Of a stretch of DNA of 33,895 bases, positions 1-7,542 are shown one piece after another. The first letter of the stretch is position 1; each line of letters opens with the position of its first letter. The stretch is from CAYWHE01 sp964458125 (GTDB taxonomy: Bacteria; Bacteroidota; Bacteroidia; AKYH767-A; OLB10), in contig CAYWHE010000012.1 of NCBI GenBank assembly GCA_964458125.1, forward strand, positions 1-33,895, in the 5' to 3' direction. Below the pieces are notes generated by a model that worked only from the letters and a program-made list of their open reading frames with translations, was not told the origin of the DNA and made no database searches. A program made the translations under genes and the position numbers.

Positions 1-78
1 GATGAAAGCCTGCATCCCGGCAACTTTCAGCCAGGATGAGGGGCAGCAAAAAAAATCATTGCACCCGCCGGTTTTCAT
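1..78 (-). CDS. Possible start of a further gene in the operon, cut by the window edge
   Basis: An open frame begins with ATG at 78 on the minus strand, 19 bases after the stop of the PKD protein gene, and stays open to the window edge (26 codons, starting MKTGGCNDFF). Its position fits a further gene in the same operon. The visible peptide is Cys-rich and matches no family I know. The open frame could also be chance, and no ribosome binding site helps decide. Confidence 0.25.
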   Translation of the reverse strand, partial: MKTGGCNDFFCCPSSWLKVAGMQAFI

Positions 79-97
79 CGTATCGTTTTCATTCCTG

Positions 98-1090
98 TCA
101 GTTTCCTACCGTTACCTGTATTTCCTGTATGCAGCCCTGGGGGTTACGTTTCACCACCTTGACCGTCTTTACGGAATAGGCATTGGAGGCCAGCTGGTTC
201 CGCTTGAATTTCTCCAGTGATATGGTCGTGATCAAAGCGCCCTCTTTGATAATGTTTACATTCATGGATTTCATCTCTCCGCAACTTTGCCTGGCGATGG
301 ACTCTTTCCACTGATCGCTGACCTCCCCGGTTTCATCATCAGCAATGCTGTTGGAAAGCTTGACAAACCTGGAGGAAAATTCTTCATCCGATAGAAATCC
401 CGAACGTTTCGGCGCCGGCTCTGGCTTAGGCTTGGGTTCCGGTTTGGGTTTGGGTTCCGGCTTGGGCCTGGGAGCAATCACCACCGGAGGGGGTGCCGGC
501 TTCGGTGCAACGGCAGGTGCCTTGCTAACATTTACCGTAAACGTTGTATCGCCATGAATATAGGTTCCTTTTACGGAAAGCATCACCGCATATTTGCCCG
601 GTTTTGAAAATACCGGATGAAAGGTCCTGGAATTGCCGGTTTCATTTGTTTCCATCACTTTCCAGTTCCATTCGGAAGCCTCACCGGTTACATCAGCCAG
701 TTCGGATGAAGCCCCTGCATAAATCACGGAGGGCACCCGGACGGACGGGCTTATTTCCGTCATCATACGGGCCCTGGACACGGCAACTGCAATTTCACTT
801 TCACAACCTTCCCACAACCTTGCTTTCACGGCATAAATGCCTTCACCGGCAAAGCCATGCTGGATTTCCAGGCCGGTATTGGCCGGTGTGCTGTCGCCAA
901 AATTCCAGGATACGGGGTCGCTTCCGGTATAATTGACCTTGAATTTCACTGGCTGCCCGGGTTCCGGTTTGGCCGGTTCAAAAGTGATTTCCGGCTGAAC
1001 ACATTCCTTCCTCGTGGCCACTTTGAAACCGATCAGTGCACAGGCCACAAGCACTACTCCTGCGAAGGTCAGGATGACTCTTTTATCCAT
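98..1090 (-). CDS. Membrane-anchored PKD-domain protein with Pro/Lys-rich linker (TonB-like layout)
   Basis: I chose the start at 1090 (MDKRVILTF), which follows the previous gene's stop by 4 bases; a start 11 codons earlier would overlap that gene. One hydrophobic segment lies at about residues 5-23, so the protein is probably anchored in the inner membrane with the rest in the periplasm. Two PKD/Ig-like domains follow: the first has a WNFGD motif, the second a WNWK motif with a PGKYAVMLSV strand. Then comes a roughly 35-residue linker rich in PKPEP units and a C-terminal domain of about 95 residues with two Cys. The layout (anchor, Pro/Lys-rich spacer, small C-terminal domain) resembles TonB, but the PKD domains sit before the spacer and I do not recognise the C-terminal domain. 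It is the third gene of the operon after the T9SS adhesin and the TSP3/barrel protein, so it may be their periplasmic partner. That role is inferred from context only. Confidence 0.85.
   Translation of the reverse strand: MDKRVILTFAGVVLVACALIGFKVATRKECVQPEITFEPAKPEPGQPVKFKVNYTGSDPVSWNFGDSTPANTGLEIQHGFAGEGIYAVKARLWEGCESEIAVAVSRARMMTEISPSVRVPSVIYAGASSELADVTGEASEWNWKVMETNETGNSRTFHPVFSKPGKYAVMLSVKGTYIHGDTTFTVNVSKAPAVAPKPAPPPVVIAPRPKPEPKPKPEPKPKPEPAPKRSGFLSDEEFSSRFVKLSNSIADDETGEVSDQWKESIARQSCGEMKSMNVNIIKEGALITTISLEKFKRNQLASNAYSVKTVKVVKRNPQGCIQEIQVTVGN
400..510 (-). repeat. Pro/Lys/Glu-rich low-complexity coding tract
   Basis: A short degenerate tandem repeat encodes alternating PKPEP/PKPKPEP units in the PKD protein. 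Read on the plus strand it appears as repeated ggnttgggttccgg units. Such tracts act as extended spacers in TonB-like proteins and are prone to length change by slippage. Confidence 0.75.
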
Positions 1091-1094
1091 ATCG

Positions 1095-2801
1095 TTAATT
1101 CTTTTTTGAAGTCCTGATGCCAATAATTAAACCGACGTTTAATCCAAAGGCTGTATATTGTTTTGCCGATCCGCTGTTAAAAATGGTATTGTACGTATCG
1201 GGGGTGGGGTCATCCTTATCCAGCTTGGCTCCTTTTCCAGTAATGCCAAAAGCATCCGGAGCATACACAAATACAAATCCTGCCTTGATAGCCACCTTAG
1301 GTGCCACATGGTAAAAGAGATCGGCATTGGCATTGATAGAAATCCCGGTACGGATAATGGTGTTGTCCAGGGCCTTCGGCACAAAGAATCCATCCCCAAA
1401 ATCGTACAGTCCGGATCGCTCATGTAGGTTGTTAAAAAGGAGTTTTGCCTGAGGATTTCCGATGGGTTGCTGTTCGATTGATTCCTTGATAATGGGAACA
1501 TCGGAAACTGCAGGGCCAGCATCAACATTATAAACCTGGTTGCCGTTCTCGTCGTACTGCTGATAGCCTTCCACAAACACTTCTTTTGTGGGGATGCTCG
1601 TTTTGGCAGTAATCACATTAAAGGAAGGACCAAACCCAATCTCGCCCGCAAGTTTGGAGCCGAACTTGGTTTTAATGCGGTACATCAACTGGAAATTAAG
1701 TGTCGTAAAATTTGTCTTTTCCTTGAAATTATTCAAGCTTAATATTCTCCTGTATCCGGCCGGGTTCCGGGTTGAATCCTGGAAAGCCCTGAACACCATT
1801 TTTGAACCACTCATGTCATAGGTGGCACTGTATCTGGTAAACATAAATCCCAGCGAAATCCCTTTATTCCTGCTGAATTTCTTCTTACCGTAGTAATAGG
1901 CAATATTGGCGCTCAGGTTCAGGCCGGGCTGCAGGGAAGGATTTTGAATGGAAACAACGGTACGGCTCCGGTCCAGGATTTCCTGGTTATATGGCAGTTC
2001 GGCAGCTTTGGTCTTGGTAAAGGAATTGAAATTGAGTGTGGCACCAACCGAACCTGAAAACACAAACTGGTAGGCAAACGTGGACTGGGGACAACCCTTG
2101 TTCGAAGCCGCACCGGCCTGGTCCGGGCAATCATCAGATTTATCAGGAATACCATCATCATCCCGGTCGGGGCACCCTTTCAGGAGGATCTTCCCTTTTT
2201 CATCCTTGCATTCATCCAGCGGATCGATAAGCCCATCCAGGTCCATATCATTCAATACCCGCAGGTTTGACCCAAGCGATTTGATGCCGGTGATCTTTAC
2301 GTTTTTATCGGCCTGCACATTGACCTTGATCAGCAGGGTGTCTTCATTAAACAGATTGTATTTACCGGTGGCCCTCACGGCGGAAATATTCCGTTCCAGG
2401 GCAACCTGGACATAGCCCTGGTCCATGGTTTCATAACTGATATTGACCTTTTTATTGTTGATGGCAAGCCCCTGGGGAAACTGTTCGATGAGTTCATCAA
2501 AATATACATTCCGGGACTTCTCCTTCAACTTATAGGGGTAACCGTTTCCGTCGTCATTATATTCAGCGTTTATATCATCAAAGATGATGGCGCCTTCGGC
2601 AAAAAGGGATTTAAATTCCCTGATGACTTTCAGGCTTTGCTTATTGGCTCCCGGTTCTGCGAGAAGGCTTTTCATCATAAATTTCTGAACCAGCGTATCA
2701 ATACGGGATGCGATCAGCGATTTATCCCTGTTGGAATAGGGCTGAGCCATTGTTAAAAACGGCATCAGGAGGAAGGAGAGGAAGTAGAGTTGTTTTCTCA
2801 T
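1095..2801 (-). CDS. TSP3-repeat outer-membrane protein with N-terminal alpha+beta domain and C-terminal barrel
   Basis: The 568-aa protein starts with a signal peptide (ending TMAQ, residue 20). Residues about 24-180 form an alpha+beta domain resembling regions of the 939-aa and 375-aa proteins of the same cluster. Residues about 186-240 contain calcium-binding thrombospondin type 3 motifs (DMDLDGLIDPLDEC, DRDDDGIPDKSDDCP). From about 242 to the end the sequence alternates polar and hydrophobic/aromatic residues in strand-like stretches (SVGATLNF, LGFMFTRYSATY, AGEIGFGPSF, GLNVGLIIGI), as expected for an outer-membrane beta barrel. No OmpA peptidoglycan-binding domain follows. The gene starts 11 bases after the adhesin's stop. 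An adhesin followed by an outer-membrane protein recalls the sprB-sprF order in Flavobacterium gliding loci, but this protein is much longer than SprF and is not clearly in that family. Confidence 0.88.
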   Translation of the reverse strand: MRKQLYFLSFLLMPFLTMAQPYSNRDKSLIASRIDTLVQKFMMKSLLAEPGANKQSLKVIREFKSLFAEGAIIFDDINAEYNDDGNGYPYKLKEKSRNVYFDELIEQFPQGLAINNKKVNISYETMDQGYVQVALERNISAVRATGKYNLFNEDTLLIKVNVQADKNVKITGIKSLGSNLRVLNDMDLDGLIDPLDECKDEKGKILLKGCPDRDDDGIPDKSDDCPDQAGAASNKGCPQSTFAYQFVFSGSVGATLNFNSFTKTKAAELPYNQEILDRSRTVVSIQNPSLQPGLNLSANIAYYYGKKKFSRNKGISLGFMFTRYSATYDMSGSKMVFRAFQDSTRNPAGYRRILSLNNFKEKTNFTTLNFQLMYRIKTKFGSKLAGEIGFGPSFNVITAKTSIPTKEVFVEGYQQYDENGNQVYNVDAGPAVSDVPIIKESIEQQPIGNPQAKLLFNNLHERSGLYDFGDGFFVPKALDNTIIRTGISINANADLFYHVAPKVAIKAGFVFVYAPDAFGITGKGAKLDKDDPTPDTYNTIFNSGSAKQYTAFGLNVGLIIGIRTSKKN

Positions 2802-2812
2802 GGCCGTATAAA

Positions 2813-5800
2813 TTAGTAGATAAGAAACTTAACGAGTTGCGCGTATCCATAATCATCGGATACGCGGATCAGATAGATGCCACTCTCCGGGCTTCCCAGA
2901 TTTACGGGGTAGGATTGCGCATCCTCTGTTTTGGTTAATCGGTTTACAGATACAAGCTGCCCCATGCTGTTCATGACTTCCATGGTGAGATTTCCAAAAA
3001 TATTTCCCGAAATCCCGAGTTCAAAATAACCATTACTGGGGTTGGGCGCCGGCTTGAGGATAACTTCCGGTGAAATCTGTACCGGCGAAGGTCCAGGCCG
3101 TTTGGCAAAGGCGCCATTATAATAGACCTTGGTTTTACAGGTATCCCCGTTCCCGTTCAATTCATAAACCAACACCCAAAACAGGTAGTTGAGGGTGTCC
3201 AGTTTGGTGACCCCGTTAATCTGGGTAAAAAACTGCGCGGTATCCTTGTTGGGCAGGGCCAGTATCTGGTAAACCTGACCGGCGAGGAAGTGCGGTTCCA
3301 GCGTGGGCAGACTGTCGTATCCCCACTGGTACCCATCCACGCTGTTGTCCAGGTAAATCAACAGGTTTCCGGGTTGCCTGGGAACAATCAACCGTTCGGT
3401 AATACCTCCGGGGGTTACGTTAAAGGTCATATCCTGTTCCTTACTCTTACAGCCTCCAAGCGATGCCAGGTTGTTGGCCTGAACATGAACGGTAGCCTGG
3501 TAGGCAGATGAAAGGTCGGGAAATGAAATGATCACATTTGCACTGTCATTATTGGCCTGTAAGGTGTCCGCCAGGCCAATCTGTAAGTTGGGCGGGTCCG
3601 CTGACCAGGAATAGGTGATGCCGTTGCCGGGATTTTGGATATAGAAACTCAGGAACTCACTGCCTCCACATAGCGGGATCCCCGTCACTCCTTCTATTGA
3701 TGCTAAATCCGGCAGCGGTGCCGCCGGATTGACGGTGACCACCAGTTCACTGTCCGATGAACAACTCAGGCCTGCATTGGTGAAGGTTAGTGTGATGTTG
3801 TAATTAACCTGTGCCGGAGTATTGGTGGTTGAGTTGTTGAGCGTGTCGAGGATGTTGTTGCTGCCAAGCGAACCGGGCTGATTCTGGCTGTTTCCGGAAA
3901 TAATTCCCGGTGCCGTACTGTTCCAGCTGTAATTCACATTGCTGGAGAAGGTTGGCTGAATGGCATAATCAAGTGGCAGACCGCTGCATATTGTTTTCAC
4001 AAAAGGGCCGTTCAGACGGGGAATCGGATTCACCGTTGCAGAAAAAGTCGCACAACTGGTATTCAACGGGCAGGGTGCCGGGCCCTCCGCCCGGACAAAA
4101 AAATCAATGGTCAGGGGCTGGTTATTGGTCGTGGTTGGCGAAACCGTAATGGACGTTCCGTTACCGGCTGCCGTGCCGCCGCAGGTTCCGCTGTACCATT
4201 TAAAATCAGCTTGTGTACCCAGGCTTCCACCCTGCAGGGTTAAGGTGATGCTCTGTCCATCACAGATGACATTGGCGCTTGCCTGTATGCCGGTTGGCGC
4301 CACGGAAGGCTGGTTCACCGTAACGATGATACTGGCGGTGGAGGTGCAGCCGCTGGAAGTTGTCGTACCCGTTACGGTATAAATCTGGGTGGTTGATGGA
4401 GATGCCGGCACCGTGGTTCCTGTTGTCTGGCTCAAACCGGTGGCCGGGGTCCAGGCATAGGTATCTCCTCCCGTGGCCGAGAGGTTGATGGACGATCCCG
4501 AACAAATGAGCGTATCGTTACTGACCACCAAAACAGGTGTGGTCAGGTCCACCGATACGGTCACCGTACCCGAGGCGGTACATCCGTTCGATGTGGTTGT
4601 TTTGATCACCGTATACGTAGTGGTCACCGCAGGATTGGCGTTCGGATTACTTAATGTACTTGAACTTAACCCGGTTGCAGGCGACCAGGCATAGGTGTTT
4701 CCGTTTTGGTTGGCTTCGCCGATCGTTCCTCCATTGATGTTGGATACGCAGGTTTTGGTAAACGGTGTTCCAGGGTTCACGGTTGGAGGGGTGTTGTTTA
4801 CCGTTACCTGCACCGAAGCGGTGGAGGTGCAGCCACTTCCCGTATTGGTTTTGGTAACGGTATAGGTGGTGGTGGTGAGCGGGTTGGCAGTCGGATTACT
4901 CACTGTCGTGGAACTTAAGCCTGCCACCGGAGCCCAGGCATAGGTATGCCCGGCCTGGTTGGTCTCCCCGATGGGCGCCCCGTTGACATTATTGATACAG
5001 GTTTTGGTAAAGGCCGTTCCGGCATTTACCGTGGGCGGGGTGCTGTTGACCGTAACCTGCACCGTGGCGGTGGCCGTACATCCGTTGCTGGTTCTGGTTT
5101 TGGTTACCGTATAGGTAGTCGTTACGGCGGGATTGGCAATGGGATCGCTGATGTTTGTGGCGCTTAATCCCGCTGAAGGAGCCCAGGCATAGGTATGATT
5201 GGCCTGGCTGGTTTCCCCGATCTGCGCACCTGTCTGGTTGCTTACGCAGGTCTTGGTAAAAGGTGTTCCGGCACTGACGGTCGGTGCTGTGACGTTTACG
5301 GTTACTGTTACCGTTGCGGTGGCCGTACAACCGCTGCTGGTTTTCGTTTTCACTACCGTATAGGTGGTGGTGCTGCCCGGGTTGGCATTGGGATTACTGC
5401 TGGTGGTGGAACTCAGTCCCGACTGGGGAGACCAGGAATAGGTATGACCGCTCTGGCTGCCCTCTCCCACCTGGGCGCCTCCCGGATTTGTCGTGCATGT
5501 TTTCGTAAAATCACTTCCGGCGCTCACGCTTGGCGGGGTATTGTCCACGGTAACCAAAACGGTGGCGGTGGCTGAACAGCCGTTGAGGGTATTTGTTTTC
5601 GAGACCGTATAGGTAGTGGTGGTGGCCGGGTTGGCGCTTGGATTACTGCTGGTGGATGAACTCAGCCCGGCGGCAGGGGCCCAGGCATAGGTGTGGTTGG
5701 CCTGGCTGGTTTCCCCGATCTGGGATCCGTTTTGATTGGAGACGCAGGTTTTGGTAAAGGGTGTTCCGGCGCTCACGGTTGGTACCGAGGCATTCACGGT

Positions 5801-7222
5801 TACCAAAACCGTCGCTGTAGCTGTGCATCCATTGGCTGTAGTGGTTTTTGTTACGGTGTAGGTGGTGGTGGCATTTGGATTGGCTGTCGGGTTGCTCACA
5901 TTGGTTGCACTCAGACCTGATGAAGGAGACCAGGCATATGTATTCCCGGCCTCGTTGGTTTCCCCGATCTGCGCACCGGTTGTATTGGAAGAACAGGTTT
6001 TGGTAAAAGGTGTTCCGGCGCTGACTGTTGGCACCTGGGTGTTCACCGTCACCAAAACTGTTGCAGTGGCCGTACAGCCATTGGCCGTAGTGGTTTTTGT
6101 AACCGTATAGGTGGTGGTGGTATTTGGATTGGCTGTGGGGTTGCTCACATTGGTGGCACTCAATCCGGTTGAAGGAGACCAAACATAGGTATTTCCTGAC
6201 TGGTTGGCTTCCCCGATCTGGGCGCCGGAGGAATTGGATGTACAGGTTTTGGTAAACGGCGACCCGGCACTGACCGTAGGCGCCAGTGTATTAACCGTAA
6301 CCAATACGGTGGCCGTTTTAGTACACCCTGTTGCAGTAGTGGTTTTGGTAACCGTATAGGTGGTGGTGGTGCCGGGGTTTGCTGTTGGATTACTGGCGGT
6401 AGATGAACTCAGCCCTGTTGCTGGTGCCCAGGCGTAAGTGGTGCCCGTCTGGCTGGATTCCCCGATTTGTGCTCCGCCGGTATTGGTCGTACAGGTTTTG
6501 GTAAAGGGTGAGCCTGCGCTGACGGCAAAGGCGCTTACCGTACCGGTTATCACAAAATCCTTAATGCTTAAACTGAAGTTATCATCCCCGATGGCAGCGC
6601 CATAAATTCTGAATTTAATGGTTTGTCCGGCCAATACACCGATCGTAAGCGCGTTGTAATTGTGCGTCACGCTGGCATTGGTGGCGTCTGCAGTAAATGG
6701 TCCAACAACCACTGGCGCTGTCGCAAAGTTATCCGTTGAATACTGCAATTGGGAATTGGCTGTCGTGATGGTACCGGAACTTGTTTTGGTTTTAAAGGTA
6801 ACGGCTGTAATGGACAGTTCCACGTTACAATTTAGTGTAACGGCGAGTTCAACGAACGCATCATTTGATCCGGCCGCCGTTAAATTGGCTTCATTCCAGC
6901 CTTTTTTTGTAGCGTTGCCCGAGGTGACGAATCCGTTGGCGCCAAAGGCCTGAACAGGAAGGTTTGCGCCTGCCAGAACGGTACTTAACGTAATATTCGC
7001 ATTGGCCGGATTTTTTACCCCGTTACCATTTGCCGTCAAGGCCCAGGTATAGGTATCCCCATAGGCCGGTTTAATGGCCCCTGCAATTAGCAACATCAGA
7101 AAAAAAGAAACTGGTTTTTTACCGTTCCAGGAATACAAATAGGTAAAGCGGGCAGGACCCGAATGTACTTGAGTTAAGTATCTGATCCACTCCTTTAAAA
7201 AAACCAGGTAATTTTTTTTCAT
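2813..7222 (-). CDS. T9SS-exported repeat adhesin-like protein (1469 aa)
   Basis: This is a giant secreted protein. Residues 1-55 form an unusually long signal sequence: a polar and aromatic N-region of about 36 residues, then a hydrophobic core (VSFFLMLLIAGA) and a cleavage-like AYG. Residues about 56-230 are a beta-sandwich-like domain. Eight near-identical 83-residue Ig/PKD-like repeats follow, each starting VSAG(S/T)PFTKTC and containing a YAW(A/S)P motif and a second Cys near the end (GC). A ninth, diverged repeat and several other Ig-like domains come next. The last 80 residues form a type A T9SS sorting domain (PAPNPSNGYFEL, then GIYLIRVSDDYG, ending VKFLIY), so export to the surface or medium through T9SS is expected. 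The two Cys per repeat could form one disulfide each. It is the first gene of the operon with the barrel and PKD proteins. An adhesive or structural role is inferred. Confidence 0.9.
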   Translation of the reverse strand: MKKNYLVFLKEWIRYLTQVHSGPARFTYLYSWNGKKPVSFFLMLLIAGAIKPAYGDTYTWALTANGNGVKNPANANITLSTVLAGANLPVQAFGANGFVTSGNATKKGWNEANLTAAGSNDAFVELAVTLNCNVELSITAVTFKTKTSSGTITTANSQLQYSTDNFATAPVVVGPFTADATNASVTHNYNALTIGVLAGQTIKFRIYGAAIGDDNFSLSIKDFVITGTVSAFAVSAGSPFTKTCTTNTGGAQIGESSQTGTTYAWAPATGLSSSTASNPTANPGTTTTYTVTKTTTATGCTKTATVLVTVNTLAPTVSAGSPFTKTCTSNSSGAQIGEANQSGNTYVWSPSTGLSATNVSNPTANPNTTTTYTVTKTTTANGCTATATVLVTVNTQVPTVSAGTPFTKTCSSNTTGAQIGETNEAGNTYAWSPSSGLSATNVSNPTANPNATTTYTVTKTTTANGCTATATVLVTVNASVPTVSAGTPFTKTCVSNQNGSQIGETSQANHTYAWAPAAGLSSSTSSNPSANPATTTTYTVSKTNTLNGCSATATVLVTVDNTPPSVSAGSDFTKTCTTNPGGAQVGEGSQSGHTYSWSPQSGLSSTTSSNPNANPGSTTTYTVVKTKTSSGCTATATVTVTVNVTAPTVSAGTPFTKTCVSNQTGAQIGETSQANHTYAWAPSAGLSATNISDPIANPAVTTTYTVTKTRTSNGCTATATVQVTVNSTPPTVNAGTAFTKTCINNVNGAPIGETNQAGHTYAWAPVAGLSSTTVSNPTANPLTTTTYTVTKTNTGSGCTSTASVQVTVNNTPPTVNPGTPFTKTCVSNINGGTIGEANQNGNTYAWSPATGLSSSTLSNPNANPAVTTTYTVIKTTTSNGCTASGTVTVSVDLTTPVLVVSNDTLICSGSSINLSATGGDTYAWTPATGLSQTTGTTVPASPSTTQIYTVTGTTTSSGCTSTASIIVTVNQPSVAPTGIQASANVICDGQSITLTLQGGSLGTQADFKWYSGTCGGTAAGNGTSITVSPTTTNNQPLTIDFFVRAEGPAPCPLNTSCATFSATVNPIPRLNGPFVKTICSGLPLDYAIQPTFSSNVNYSWNSTAPGIISGNSQNQPGSLGSNNILDTLNNSTTNTPAQVNYNITLTFTNAGLSCSSDSELVVTVNPAAPLPDLASIEGVTGIPLCGGSEFLSFYIQNPGNGITYSWSADPPNLQIGLADTLQANNDSANVIISFPDLSSAYQATVHVQANNLASLGGCKSKEQDMTFNVTPGGITERLIVPRQPGNLLIYLDNSVDGYQWGYDSLPTLEPHFLAGQVYQILALPNKDTAQFFTQINGVTKLDTLNYLFWVLVYELNGNGDTCKTKVYYNGAFAKRPGPSPVQISPEVILKPAPNPSNGYFELGISGNIFGNLTMEVMNSMGQLVSVNRLTKTEDAQSYPVNLGSPESGIYLIRVSDDYGYAQLVKFLIY
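4535..6523 (-). repeat. Eight tandem 249-base repeats encoding Ig/PKD-like domains
   Basis: The coding marker FTKTC, seen on the plus strand as acaggttttggtaaa variants, recurs every 249 bases near 4746, 4995, 5244, 5493, 5742, 5991, 6243 and 6492. The array is 1989 bases, one codon short of eight full units. Each unit encodes 83 residues with two Cys. A more diverged ninth unit lies directly left of 4535. The high DNA similarity between units makes copy-number change by recombination, and mis-assembly from short reads, plausible. Confidence 0.92.
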
Positions 7223-7542
7223 ATTTCACAGTTTTTAAGGGTTCAACTAAACTTCAGACTACGCGTATGGGCAAGTTTTTAAAGGGAAACTGGTTTGCCG
7301 GACAACCGGCCATTATCCGGAAACCTGCCAGTTGCCATGCCTGGCATATCAACAACTTTTCCTTCTGCAACCGGGGTCATGGAAACAGCTGTTGTTTGGT
7401 AACTGGTATACGGTGCGGCATCATTCCCAGAGCTATTGGAAAATGATACCAGGGAATTTAAAGGAGGTTTACAAAAACAAATACGTCATGCAAATATAAT
7501 TTTTTTTACTTCTGTTCCGTTTTTTCAATTTGTTTTTCCAGA
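7223..7542. other. 320-base gap between the two operons of the cluster
   Basis: I see no gene here. Going from the adhesin start to the right, the gap holds a short perfect hairpin (gccgg-acaa-ccggc, 7297-7310), an 11-base near-palindrome (atgcc-t-ggcat, 7337-7347) and a candidate minus-strand promoter element at 7491-7498 next to a T-rich stretch. The leader of the adhesin transcript would be about 260 bases if that promoter is used. The hairpins could end the upstream operon or regulate the adhesin transcript; neither has a clear U-tract. Confidence 0.6.
7491..7498 (-). promoter_or_regulatory. Candidate Bacteroidota -7 element (TATATTTG) for the adhesin operon
   Basis: The minus-strand octamer fits the TAnnTTTG -7 consensus of Bacteroidota sigma-ABfr promoters. 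No TTG is found at the usual spacing to its right, so only half the signature is present. It lies about 270 bases upstream of the adhesin start. Confidence 0.35.
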
